Of a stretch of DNA of 20,315 nt, positions 6,673 to 14,874 are shown piece after piece. The DNA comes from Thermohalobaculum sp050331395 (GTDB lineage Bacteria; Pseudomonadota; Alphaproteobacteria; Rhodobacterales; Rhodobacteraceae), in contig JBHJGX010000039.1 in NCBI GenBank assembly GCA_050331395.1, forward strand, positions 1-20,315. The letters run 5' to 3'. A program made the position numbers and the translations under genes. The notes under the pieces were generated by a model. It worked only from the letters and a program-made list of their open reading frames with translations. It was not told the origin of the DNA and did not search any database. How positions within the stretch are numbered: the stretch's first letter is position 1; the number at the start of each line of letters is the position of its first letter.

Positions 6673-8676
6673 ATGAGCGACCTTCGCACGATCATCATCG
6701 ACGGGGCCGAGGTTCAGGCCGACCCGAACCTCACAGTTATCCAAGCTTGCGAACAGGTCGGCATCGAGATTCCCCGGTTTTGCTACCATGAGCGGCTGTC
6801 GATCGCCGGCAATTGCCGGATGTGTCTCGTCGAGCCGGTTGGCGCGCCCAAACCTGCCGCCTCGTGTCACCTCATGGTGCGCGATTTGCGCGGTGGACGG
6901 AACGGCGAGCCGCCCGAGGTCCGTACGAACTCGCCCATGGTCAAGAAGGCCCGCGAGGGCGTGATGGAGTTCCTGCTTATCAACCACCCGCTCGACTGCC
7001 CGATCTGCGACCAGGGAGGGGAGTGCGACCTGCAGGACCAGGCCATGGCCTACGGGGTCGATTTTTCGCGGTTTCGCGAGCCGAAGCGCGCCGTGCTCGA
7101 CCCGGATCTGGGGCCGCTCGTCGAGACGCATATGACCCGCTGCATCTCGTGCACCCGCTGCGTGCGGTTCATCACCGAGGTGGCCGGCGTCGCCGAGCTC
7201 GGCCAGACCGGCCGCGGCGAGGACAGCGAGATCACCAATTATCTGGGTGAGATCATGAAGTCCGAGATGCAGGGCAACGTGGTCGATCTCTGCCCGGTGG
7301 GCGCGCTGACGAACAAACCCTATGCATTCACCGCCCGTCCCTGGGAACTGACCAAGACCCAATCGATCGACGCGATGGACGCGCTCGGCTCGAACATCCG
7401 GATCGACACGCGGGGGCGGGCTGTGATGCGGATCTTGCCGCGCAACCATGATGGTGTGAACGAGGAATGGATCTCGGACCGCACCCGGCAGGCGGTGGAC
7501 GGCCTCGCGCGGCAACGGCTCGACCGGCCCTATCTCTGCCGCGACGGGCGGCTGAGCCCGGTCTCCTGGGCCGAGGCGTTCGCTGCGATCCGCGAGAAGG
7601 TGGACGCCGCCGGCGACCGGGTGGCGGCGATTGCGGGCGATCTCGTGCCCGTCGAGCCGGTCTGGGCGCTCAAGACGCTCCTCAAAGGCCTCGGGTCGGA
7701 TCGCTACGACTGCCGTCAGGACGGGGCAGAGCTGCCGATCGGCAATCGCTCGGGCTATGTGGGCACGGCGCGCATCGAGGAAATCGACACGGCGCGCAAC
7801 ATCCTCCTCGTGGGCACGGATCCGCGGGCCGAGGCGCCCGTGCTCAACAGCCGGATCCGCAAGGCTTGGCTCGCGGGCGGCGAGGTCGCGCTGATCGGCG
7901 AGGCGGTGGATCTCACCTACCCCTATGCGCATCTCGGGACCGGCGCGGACGCGCTGACGGCGGTTGCGACGCTCGACGGACCGGCAATCGTGATCGTCGG
8001 TCAAGGCGCGCTCGCCCGGCCGGATGGGGCAGCGATCCTCGGCCAGAGCATGGCGCTTGCCGAGCGCCTCGGCGCCAAGCTTCTGGTGCTCCACACGGCA
8101 GCGGGACGCGTCGGCGCGATGGATGTGGGCTTTGCGCATCCGGGCGGCGTGACCGGTGCGATCGACGGCGCCGCTGTGGTCTACAATTTCGGGGCCGACG
8201 AGATCGACATCCCCGCGGGGCCGTACGTGGTCTATCACGGCCATCACGGAGACCGGGGCGCCCATCGCGCCGATGTGATCTTGCCGGGGGCGGCCTATCC
8301 GGAACAGCCGGGGATTTACGTGAACACCGAAGGCCGGGTGCAGATGGCGCTCCGGGCCGGGTTCCCGCCGGGCGATGCACGCGAAGACTGGGCGATCCTG
8401 CGGGCGCTCTCGGGTGCGCTCGACCGGACGCTGCCCTTCGACAGCCTTGAGGCGTTGCGGAGCCGGCTTTTCGCCGAGCATCCGCATCTTGCGCAACTCG
8501 ACCGGATCGCGGAGACCGCCTGGCAGCCGGTGCCCGCCGGACCCGCCGGCACCGACACCCTCCGCACGACGGTGACCGATCGGTTCTTGACCAACCCCGT
8601 CGCGCGGGCCAGCAAGGTGCTTGCCGAGCTCTCCCGCCTCGCGGCCGAGCGCGAGCGGCCGATGGCCGCGGAATGA
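6673..8676 (+). CDS. nuoG: NADH-quinone oxidoreductase subunit G
   Basis: The 75-kDa-type subunit that carries electrons along the peripheral arm. The protein is 667 residues. The N-terminal ferredoxin domain has N1b ligands C37, C48, C51 and C65. Cluster N5 has H105, C109, C112 and C118 (H-P-L-D-C-P-I-C). Cluster N4 has C157, C160, C163 and C207 (R-C-I-S-C-T-R-C and L-C-P-V-G-A). No C-x2-C-x3-C follows N4, so the extra N7 cluster of E. coli NuoG is absent, as in mitochondria and other alphaproteobacteria. The rest is the degenerate molybdopterin-oxidoreductase-like domain. The frame is open from 6616, but ATG 6673 has GAGGAGG (6660-6666) 6 bases upstream and begins with the usual M-S-D-L-R. 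The 110 bases before it hold no convincing gene. Confidence 0.97.
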   Translation: MSDLRTIIIDGAEVQADPNLTVIQACEQVGIEIPRFCYHERLSIAGNCRMCLVEPVGAPKPAASCHLMVRDLRGGRNGEPPEVRTNSPMVKKAREGVMEFLLINHPLDCPICDQGGECDLQDQAMAYGVDFSRFREPKRAVLDPDLGPLVETHMTRCISCTRCVRFITEVAGVAELGQTGRGEDSEITNYLGEIMKSEMQGNVVDLCPVGALTNKPYAFTARPWELTKTQSIDAMDALGSNIRIDTRGRAVMRILPRNHDGVNEEWISDRTRQAVDGLARQRLDRPYLCRDGRLSPVSWAEAFAAIREKVDAAGDRVAAIAGDLVPVEPVWALKTLLKGLGSDRYDCRQDGAELPIGNRSGYVGTARIEEIDTARNILLVGTDPRAEAPVLNSRIRKAWLAGGEVALIGEAVDLTYPYAHLGTGADALTAVATLDGPAIVIVGQGALARPDGAAILGQSMALAERLGAKLLVLHTAAGRVGAMDVGFAHPGGVTGAIDGAAVVYNFGADEIDIPAGPYVVYHGHHGDRGAHRADVILPGAAYPEQPGIYVNTEGRVQMALRAGFPPGDAREDWAILRALSGALDRTLPFDSLEALRSRLFAEHPHLAQLDRIAETAWQPVPAGPAGTDTLRTTVTDRFLTNPVARASKVLAELSRLAAERERPMAAE

Positions 8677-8686
8677 GGAGACGCGC

Positions 8687-9718
8687 GTGACCGACTTTTT
8701 CGACAGCGATTTCGGGACTTTCGTCATAATCCTGGCGCAATGCCTGGTGGTGACAGTCTCGGTGCTCGTCAGCCTCGCCTTCTTGCTTCTGATGGACCGG
8801 AAGGTTTGGGCTGCGGTGCAGCTCCGCCGCGGACCGAACGTGGTCGGTCCGTTCGGTCTGCTGCAAAGCTTCGCGGATTTCGGCAAATTCGTGCTTAAGG
8901 AGATCGTGATCCCCGCCGGCGCCGACCGGGCGGTGTTCCTCCTCGCGCCGCTCGTGACCTTCACGCTCGCGACAATTGCCTGGGCAGTGATCCCCTTCGC
9001 CGATGGCTGGGTGGTGTCGGACCTGAATGTCGGGATCCTCTACATCTTCGCCGTGTCGTCGCTGCAGGTCTATGGCATAATAATGGGCGGCTGGGCGTCC
9101 AACTCAAAGTATCCGTTCCTCGGCTCGCTTCGGTCTGCGGCGCAAATGGTGTCTTACGAAGTCTCGATCGGCCTGATCATCATCGGGGTCTTGATTTCGA
9201 CGGGCTCGCTCAACCTCTCAGCAATCGTCGCGGCGCAAGACGGCGAATGGGGGCTCTTCTCCTGGTATTGGCTGCCGCACTTTCCGATGTTCGTGATCTT
9301 CTTTGTTTCGGCGCTCGCGGAGACCAATCGCCCGCCCTTCGATTTGCCCGAAGCCGAAAGTGAACTGGTGGCTGGATATCAGGTCGAGTATTCGTCGACG
9401 CCCTATCTGCTGTTCATGATCGGCGAATACATGTCGATCGTGATGATGTGCGCGTTGATGTCCATTCTGTTCATGGGCGGGTGGCTCTCGCCGATCCCGG
9501 GACTGCCGGACGGCGTCCTCTGGATGGTGCTCAAGATCGTGTTTTTCTTCTTCCTCTTCGCGATGGTAAAGGCGATCGTACCGCGTTATCGCTATGACCA
9601 GTTGATGCGCCTCGGCTGGAAGGTCTTCCTGCCCATGTCGCTCGGTTGGGTTGTGATCTCGGCCTTCCTCGCAAAGTACGACGTGGTGGGTTATGCTCGC
9701 TTCGCGACCGGGGGCTAA
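8687..9718 (+). CDS. nuoH: NADH-quinone oxidoreductase subunit H
   Basis: ND1-type membrane subunit that forms the quinone chamber and links quinone reduction to the proton path. The protein is 343 residues with about eight transmembrane helices. Signatures seen are D-R-K-V-W-A-A-V-Q-L-R-R-G-P-N-V-V-G near residue 40 and the acidic loop E-T-N-R-P-P-F-D-L-P-E-A-E-S-E-L near residue 215. Helix 1 is preceded by a short acidic N-terminus. GTG 8687 was chosen over the open frame from 8621 because GAGGAG (8675-8680) lies 6 bases upstream, the predicted N-terminus M-T-D-F-F is family-like, and it starts 10 bases after the nuoG stop. From here the third-position GC is visibly lower than in nuoG. Confidence 0.96.
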   Translation: MTDFFDSDFGTFVIILAQCLVVTVSVLVSLAFLLLMDRKVWAAVQLRRGPNVVGPFGLLQSFADFGKFVLKEIVIPAGADRAVFLLAPLVTFTLATIAWAVIPFADGWVVSDLNVGILYIFAVSSLQVYGIIMGGWASNSKYPFLGSLRSAAQMVSYEVSIGLIIIGVLISTGSLNLSAIVAAQDGEWGLFSWYWLPHFPMFVIFFVSALAETNRPPFDLPEAESELVAGYQVEYSSTPYLLFMIGEYMSIVMMCALMSILFMGGWLSPIPGLPDGVLWMVLKIVFFFFLFAMVKAIVPRYRYDQLMRLGWKVFLPMSLGWVVISAFLAKYDVVGYARFATGG

Positions 9719-9721
9719 GCG

Positions 9722-9829
9722 ATGGAGCTTTGCATGCGGCTGCGGATTGGCGCAGCCCGGTCCGCAACGACCTTTGAGACGTTCGCTCGGCAGTCCCTGA
9801 TCCCCGCTCCCTCAGACAAGAAGGTGTGA
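9722..9829 (+). CDS. possible 35-aa micro-ORF between nuoH and nuoI
   Basis: ATG 9722 begins 3 bases after the nuoH stop and runs 35 codons to a TGA at 9827-9829, 4 bases before the nuoI ATG. The open frame therefore fills the intercistronic gap exactly. A G-run (9711-9714, within the end of nuoH) could serve as a ribosome site. The product (M-E-L-C-M-R-L-R at the start, P-S-D-K-K-V at the end) has no membrane helix or known motif. A 7-bp hairpin lies inside it. It could be a genuine small protein, a coupling leader, or chance. Confidence 0.3.
   Translation: MELCMRLRIGAARSATTFETFARQSLIPAPSDKKV
9738..9757 (+). other. inverted repeat in the nuoH-nuoI gap
   Basis: A perfect 7-bp stem, GGCTGCG (9738-9744) with CGCAGCC (9751-9757), around a 6-base loop. 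It begins 19 bases after the nuoH stop and has no following T-run. Like the hairpins after nuoB and nuoF, it sits in one of the few real gaps of an otherwise overlapping operon, so it may be a processing or stability site. Predicted by eye. Confidence 0.35.
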
Positions 9830-9833
9830 GACG

Positions 9834-10325
9834 ATGGCATTCGCACTCGACCGCGCACTCGGATACTTCCTCATGAAGGACTTTATCGCCGGTTTTCGGG
9901 TCGGCATGGAGTACTTTTTCAAACCCAAGCCGACTATCAACTATCCTTTTGAGAAGGGGAAACTTTCGCCACGGTTCCGTGGCGAGCACGCGCTGCGCCG
10001 CTATGCCAATGGCGAGGAGCGCTGCATCGCTTGCAAATTGTGTGAGGCGATCTGTCCCGCGCAGGCGATCACGATCGAGGCAGAGCCGCGCGAGGACGGC
10101 TCGCGGCGGACGACCCGCTATGACATCGACATGACAAAGTGCATCTATTGCGGCTTTTGTCAGGAAGCTTGCCCGGTCGACGCAATCGTTGAGGGGCCGA
10201 ACTTTGAATTCGCAACCGAAACCCGTGAAGAGCTTTACTATAATAAGGACAAGTTGCTGGCGAATGGCGATCGGTGGGAGCGTGAGATCGCTCGTAATCT
10301 CGAACTCGACGCCCCCTATCGCTAA
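9834..10325 (+). CDS. nuoI: NADH-quinone oxidoreductase subunit I
   Basis: TYKY-type ferredoxin subunit carrying clusters N6a and N6b between NuoG and NuoB. The protein is 163 residues, the normal alphaproteobacterial length. Two complete [4Fe-4S] motifs are visible: C64, C67, C70 and C74 (C-I-A-C-K-L-C-E-A-I-C-P), and C103, C106, C109 and C113 (C-I-Y-C-G-F-C-Q-E-A-C-P). The N-terminal amphipathic region (residues 10-30) lies on the membrane surface in known structures. ATG 9834 is preceded by AAGGTG and by the stop of a possible micro-ORF. Codon use is less GC-rich than in nuoA-nuoG. Confidence 0.97.
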   Translation: MAFALDRALGYFLMKDFIAGFRVGMEYFFKPKPTINYPFEKGKLSPRFRGEHALRRYANGEERCIACKLCEAICPAQAITIEAEPREDGSRRTTRYDIDMTKCIYCGFCQEACPVDAIVEGPNFEFATETREELYYNKDKLLANGDRWEREIARNLELDAPYR

Positions 10326-10346
10326 GCGATTGTGACGGATAGACCC

Positions 10347-10961
10347 ATGACCCTGACAGCTCTGGCCTTTTACGTGTTCTCGACGGTTGCGGTCCTGTCC
10401 GCGCTTTTTGTGGTATTGGCGCGCAACCCAGTGCATTCGGTGCTGTGGCTGATCCTCGCGTTCTTTTCGGCGGCCGGTTTGATGGTCTTACTGGGCGCCG
10501 AGTTCGTGGCCATGCTCCTGATCATCGTCTATGTGGGCGCGGTCGCGGTGCTGTTTCTCTTTGTCGTCATGATGCTAGACGTGGACTTTGCCGCGCTAAA
10601 GCGTGGATTTACGGACTATTTGCCCATTGGCGCGATGATCGGCACGGTACTCATTGTTGAATTTGGCCTCGTCTACGGGCATTGGTCGTTAGCGGAGGCC
10701 GCGCCGGCCGCTCGCGCTGCTGCGATCCCCGCGCCCGAAGAGGTCGGGAACACCCACGCCATCGGCCGGATTTTGTATGACCGATATATCTATGCGTTCC
10801 AGGCGTCGGGTTTGATCCTATTGGTGGCGATGATCGGCGCCATTGTTTTGACGCTTCGCACGCGTGAAGGCGTGAAAAAACAAAACGTTCTCGACCAAAT
10901 GTATCGCACCCGCGAACAGTCGGTTGAACTGAAAGACGTCAAACCCGGCCAAGGCGTCTAA
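10347..10961 (+). CDS. nuoJ: NADH-quinone oxidoreductase subunit J
   Basis: ND6-type membrane subunit whose third helix takes part in coupling conformational change to proton pumping. About 204 residues and five transmembrane helices. The conserved stretch A-R-N-P-V-H-S-V-L-W-L-I-L-A-F-F is followed by L-L-G-A-E-F-V-A-M and I-V-Y-V-G-A-V-A-V-L-F-L-F-V-V-M-M-L. An Ala/Pro-rich loop lies near residues 117-135, and the C-terminal tail is charged. Two starts are possible, GTG 10332 and ATG 10347. I chose ATG 10347 because NuoJ proteins normally begin directly with the first helix; neither has a strong ribosome site. The stop TAA overlaps the AAGGAG of nuoK. Confidence 0.94.
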   Translation: MTLTALAFYVFSTVAVLSALFVVLARNPVHSVLWLILAFFSAAGLMVLLGAEFVAMLLIIVYVGAVAVLFLFVVMMLDVDFAALKRGFTDYLPIGAMIGTVLIVEFGLVYGHWSLAEAAPAARAAAIPAPEEVGNTHAIGRILYDRYIYAFQASGLILLVAMIGAIVLTLRTREGVKKQNVLDQMYRTREQSVELKDVKPGQGV

Positions 10962-10971
10962 GGAGCAGCTC

Positions 10972-11298
10972 ATGAGCGAGACACCCATCGGCGGCGTCGG
11001 TATCGAGGCCTATCTATTTGTCGCCGCCCTCCTGTTCGTAATTGGCATCTTTGGGATCTTCCTCAATCGGAAGAATGTGATCGTCATTTTGATGTCGATT
11101 GAGCTGATGCTGCTCGCGGTAAACATCAATCTAGTGGCTTTCTCAGCGCATCTCGGCGATCTGGTCGGTCAGGTCTTCACGCTCTTCGTGCTCACGGTTG
11201 CCGCCGCCGAAGCCGCTATCGGCTTGGCCATCCTCGTCTGTTTCTTCCGAAACCGGGGCACGATCGATGTCGAAGCCGTCAACATGATGAAGGGCTGA
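10972..11298 (+). CDS. nuoK: NADH-quinone oxidoreductase subunit K
   Basis: ND4L-type membrane subunit of 108 residues with three helices, part of the central proton pathway next to NuoJ and NuoN. The signature N-R-K-N-V-I-V-I-L-M-S-I-E-L-M-L-L-A-V-N contains the membrane glutamate (S-I-E-L) essential in the family. A second acidic residue lies in A-A-A-E-A-A-I-G-L-A. A strong Shine-Dalgarno sequence, AAGGAG (10960-10965), overlaps the nuoJ stop and lies 6 bases before ATG 10972. The N-terminus (M-S-E-T-P-I-G-G) is several residues longer than the usual roughly 101-residue form, with no better internal start. Confidence 0.96.
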   Translation: MSETPIGGVGIEAYLFVAALLFVIGIFGIFLNRKNVIVILMSIELMLLAVNINLVAFSAHLGDLVGQVFTLFVLTVAAAEAAIGLAILVCFFRNRGTIDVEAVNMMKG

Positions 11299-11303
11299 CG
11301 GGT

Positions 11304-13274
11304 ATGTATACCGCGATCCTGTTACTGCCGCTCTTCGCCGCTCTTGTCGCAGGATTTTTGCACCGGCAAATCGGCGAACGCGCGGCAATGATCATTCCCA
11401 CGGTCGTTCTCTTCATCTGTGCGGCGCTCTCTTGGATCGCGTTCTTCACACTCGAAGCCGAGACTTCGCGGGTTCTGCTCTTCCAGTGGATCGGTTCGGG
11501 TGATCTCCAGGTTGATTGGGCAATCCGCGTCGACCGGCTGACCGCGGTGATGTTGATCGTCGTCACGACCGTGTCGGCCTTCGTTCATCTATACTCTATG
11601 GGGTATATGGGCGCCGAGGAGGCCCGCCCGCGCTTCTTTGCCTATCTATCGTTCTTTACATTTGCCATGCTCGCGCTGGTCACCGGCGACAATCTCTTGC
11701 AGATTTTCTTCGGTTGGGAGGGCGTGGGCGTCGCTTCCTACCTTTTGATTGGGTTTTATTACCAAAAGAATTCGGCGAATGCTGCGGCGATGAAGGCATT
11801 CATTGTCAACAGGGTTGGAGATTTTGGATTTCTGTTGGGTATCTTCGCGCTCTTCATGCTGGTTGGGTCCATCGAGCTTGATGATATCTTTGCCTGGACC
11901 GCCGAAAATCCGGGCGCGACTTTCGCATTCTTGGGGTATGATGTGCCCGCGGTCGAAACGGCTGCCCTTCTTCTCTTCCTCGGTGCCATGGGAAAGTCTG
12001 CGCAGCTTTTCCTACACACTTGGTTACCGGATGCGATGGAGGGGCCGACGCCGGTCTCCGCGCTCATCCATGCGGCGACGATGGTGACGGCGGGGGTATT
12101 CCTCGTCTGCCGGATGTCGCCCGTATTCGAATACGCGCCCGACGCCCTAGCCGTCGTCACCGTCATCGGCGCGTCGACAGCCTTTTTCGCTGCGACCATC
12201 GGGCTCGTTCAAACAGACATAAAGCGCGTGATCGCCTATTCGACCTGCTCTCAACTTGGTTACATGTTCGCGGCTGCGGGTGTCGGCGCCTATGAGGCGG
12301 CCATGTTTCACCTCTTTACGCATGCCGCATTCAAGGCACTGCTGTTCCTTGGCGCGGGCTCGGTCATTCACGCGATGCATCACGAGCAGGACATGCGGGC
12401 CTATGGGGGGCTCAAGGACAAGCTGCCGGCGACTTACTTGACCATGTTGATCGGGACACTGGCGATCACTGGCGTTGGCGTGCCGCTTCTTTATCTGCTG
12501 CATACGCCCATTGGGTTTGCGGGCTTTGTCTCAAAGGACGTGATTATCGAGACGACCTGGGCGGCGCACACGGCAGTTGGGCAGTATGCGTTCTGGCTCC
12601 TGCTGATCGCGGCTGCCTTCACGAGCTTCTATTCTTGGCGGTTGATCTTCCTGACCTTTTTCGGTGAGCCGCGGGGCGATAAGCACACGCACGAGCATGC
12701 CCATGAGAGCCCGTGGGTCATGACTTTGCCGCTTTACGTGCTCGCAGCGGGGGCGGTGCTGCTCGGCATGGAGTTCTATCCGGAATTCGTCGGAGAGAAT
12801 AACGACGCGTTCTGGGGCACGAGCATTCTCAACCTGGTGCCGCAGGGGGGAGAGCCGATCCTGGAGGCCGCGCACCACGTTCCGACCCTCGTCAAGGTCG
12901 CGCCGTTCTTGGCGATGCTCGGCGGGCTGTTCTTGGCGTGGCAGCTTTATATCCGCGACCCGGGGCTGGCGGATGCGCTCGCGGCTCGGCATGCGGCGCT
13001 CTACCAGTTCCTCCTGAACAAGTGGTATTTCGACGAGCTTTATGCGGCCATTTTCGTCCGCCCGGCGATGTGGATTGGTCGGACGCTGTGGCGCCGCGGC
13101 GACGGTGGAACCATCGATGGCGCGATCAACGGCCTCTCCATGGGGCTGGTGCCGCGGCTGACCCGGGTTGCCGGCCGCGTGCAGTCGGGCTTTCTCTATG
13201 ATTACGCCTTCGTGATGCTGGTGGGCGTCGCGCTCCTCGTCACCTGGTTCACGCTGACCGGAGGGTTCGAGTGA
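11304..13274 (+). CDS. nuoL: NADH-quinone oxidoreductase subunit L
   Basis: ND5-type antiporter-like proton-pumping subunit at the distal end of the membrane arm. The protein is 656 residues. Key residues match the family: E139 in F-G-W-E-G-V-G, and K231 in M-G-K-S-A-Q-L-F-L-H-T-W-L-P-D-A-M-E-G-P-T-P-V. The C-terminal third contains the long lateral helix that runs along NuoM and NuoN. A histidine-rich loop (H-T-H-E-H-A-H-E, nt about 12684-12707) precedes the later helices. ATG 11304 starts 5 bases after the nuoK stop, with only a weak ribosome site. The first part (to about nt 12300) uses more A/T-ending codons than the last part. Confidence 0.97.
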   Translation: MYTAILLLPLFAALVAGFLHRQIGERAAMIIPTVVLFICAALSWIAFFTLEAETSRVLLFQWIGSGDLQVDWAIRVDRLTAVMLIVVTTVSAFVHLYSMGYMGAEEARPRFFAYLSFFTFAMLALVTGDNLLQIFFGWEGVGVASYLLIGFYYQKNSANAAAMKAFIVNRVGDFGFLLGIFALFMLVGSIELDDIFAWTAENPGATFAFLGYDVPAVETAALLLFLGAMGKSAQLFLHTWLPDAMEGPTPVSALIHAATMVTAGVFLVCRMSPVFEYAPDALAVVTVIGASTAFFAATIGLVQTDIKRVIAYSTCSQLGYMFAAAGVGAYEAAMFHLFTHAAFKALLFLGAGSVIHAMHHEQDMRAYGGLKDKLPATYLTMLIGTLAITGVGVPLLYLLHTPIGFAGFVSKDVIIETTWAAHTAVGQYAFWLLLIAAAFTSFYSWRLIFLTFFGEPRGDKHTHEHAHESPWVMTLPLYVLAAGAVLLGMEFYPEFVGENNDAFWGTSILNLVPQGGEPILEAAHHVPTLVKVAPFLAMLGGLFLAWQLYIRDPGLADALAARHAALYQFLLNKWYFDELYAAIFVRPAMWIGRTLWRRGDGGTIDGAINGLSMGLVPRLTRVAGRVQSGFLYDYAFVMLVGVALLVTWFTLTGGFE

Positions 13275-14827
13275 TGGCCGAGACCTCGCTCCTCACGCTT
13301 GTCACCTTTTTCCCGCTGATCGCGGCGGTCGCGCTCGTTCTGTTCCTGCGCGGCGAGGACGAGGCGGCAGCGCTCAATGCCAAGCGCCTCGCGCTTCTGG
13401 CCACCTCGGCCACGTTCCTGCTGTCGCTCGCGATCCTGTGGGGGTTCGATCCGGCGAACCCCGAGTTTCAGTTTGTCGAAGAGGGTGAATGGCTCGGCGG
13501 GCTCACCTACAAGATGGGGGTCGACGGGCTTTCGCTGCCTTTCGTGCTGCTCACGACGTTCTTCTTCCCGCTCGTGGTCTACGCCTCATGGAACGTTGAG
13601 ATGCGGGTCAAAGAATACATGGCCGCCTTCCTCGTCCTCGAGACGCTGATCATCGGTGTGTTTACGTCCCTCGATATTATTCTCTTTTATCTGTTTTTTG
13701 AGGGCGGCTTGATTCCAATGTTTTTGATCATCGGCGTTTGGGGTGGCAAAGAGCGCGTTTACGCGGCGTTCAAGTTCTTCCTTTACACGCTGCTCGGCTC
13801 GCTGCTGATGCTGGTGGCGATGATCTATATGTACTATGACGCGGGCACGACGGATGTGCCTGCGCTCCTTGATCATGTGTTCAGTTCGGCGCCGCTGACA
13901 CTCCTCGGGGTCGAGATCCCCGGCGGCGTGCAGACGCTCCTGTGGCTCGCCTTCTTTGCCTCCTTCGCGGTCAAGATGCCCATGTGGCCGGTCCACACTT
14001 GGCTGCCGGACGCGCATGTCCAAGCGCCGACGGCGGGCTCGGTGATCCTCGCGGCGATTCTCCTCAAGATGGGCGGTTACGGGTTCCTGCGGTTTTCCCT
14101 GCCAATGTTCCCCGTCGCCTCGGAGATCATGGTGGGCTTCGTCTTTACCCTGTCGGTGATTGCGATCATCTACACCTCGCTGGTCGCGCTGATGCAGGAG
14201 GACATCAAGAAGCTCATCGCCTATTCTTCGGTCGCGCATATGGGCTTCGTCACCCTCGGGATTTTTGCCGCGAACCAGCAGGGCGTCGACGGGGCGATGT
14301 TCCAGATGATCAGCCACGGCTTCATCTCGGGCGCGCTCTTCCTGGCGGTCGGGGTGATCTACGATCGGATGCACACGCGGGAGATTGCGGCCTATGGCGG
14401 TCTCGCGACCCGGATGCCGATCTTTGCGACGGTGATGATGCTCTTCACCATGGGCAATGTCGGCCTGCCGGGCACGTCGGGCTTCGTCGGGGAGTTCCTC
14501 ACCATGGCGGGCGCCTTTCAGGTCTCGACGCTGGCGGTGGTCGGCGCGGCGATCGGGGTGATCCTATCGGCCGCCTACGCGCTCTGGCTTTACCGGCGCG
14601 TGGTCTTCGGCGATCTGATCAAGCAGAGCCTGCAAGGCATCCAGGACATGAACGCCCGCGAGGTTACGGTGATGGCGCCGCTCGTCGTCGCGACCATCCT
14701 GCTCGGCGTCTATCCGAGCCTTGCCATCGACCTTTTCGGGCCGACCGTCGAGGCGCTTCTCGGCGGGGTCGAGGACGCCCGCACCGCCGCCCGCGAGGCG
14801 GGGACCTTGCTCCTCGCTGCCGACTGA
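13274..14827 (+). CDS. nuoM: NADH-quinone oxidoreductase subunit M
   Basis: ND4-type antiporter-like proton-pumping subunit, 517 residues and about 14 helices. The essential pair is present: E143 in F-F-E-G-G-L-I-P-M, and K234 in V-K-M-P-M-W-P-V-H-T-W-L-P-D-A-H. A second conserved block is E-D-I-K-K-L-I-A-Y-S-S-V-A-H-M-G. ATG 13274 shares its A with the nuoL stop (TGATG), with GGAGGG (13260-13265) 8 bases upstream; a GTG at 13271 is an unlikely alternative. A short stretch coding for helices around E143 (nt about 13655-13760) is strikingly AT-rich compared with the rest of the gene. Confidence 0.97.
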   Translation: MAETSLLTLVTFFPLIAAVALVLFLRGEDEAAALNAKRLALLATSATFLLSLAILWGFDPANPEFQFVEEGEWLGGLTYKMGVDGLSLPFVLLTTFFFPLVVYASWNVEMRVKEYMAAFLVLETLIIGVFTSLDIILFYLFFEGGLIPMFLIIGVWGGKERVYAAFKFFLYTLLGSLLMLVAMIYMYYDAGTTDVPALLDHVFSSAPLTLLGVEIPGGVQTLLWLAFFASFAVKMPMWPVHTWLPDAHVQAPTAGSVILAAILLKMGGYGFLRFSLPMFPVASEIMVGFVFTLSVIAIIYTSLVALMQEDIKKLIAYSSVAHMGFVTLGIFAANQQGVDGAMFQMISHGFISGALFLAVGVIYDRMHTREIAAYGGLATRMPIFATVMMLFTMGNVGLPGTSGFVGEFLTMAGAFQVSTLAVVGAAIGVILSAAYALWLYRRVVFGDLIKQSLQGIQDMNAREVTVMAPLVVATILLGVYPSLAIDLFGPTVEALLGGVEDARTAAREAGTLLLAAD

Positions 14828-14874
14828 TCCACTGACCGACCCGCCCGCCTGACCGCCCATTCGGGAGACCCGCA

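Noticed and set aside
7300..7460. Loss of the NuoG N7 cluster as a defect.
   Set aside because: The C-x2-C-x3-C set is absent, but this is the normal state in alphaproteobacteria and mitochondria, so it is not a mutation.
6649..8964. A 771-codon minus-strand open frame opposite nuoG.
   Set aside because: Lies antisense to a gene with all cluster ligands intact; composition is His/Arg/Asp-rich and motif-free, as expected for antisense shadows at high GC.
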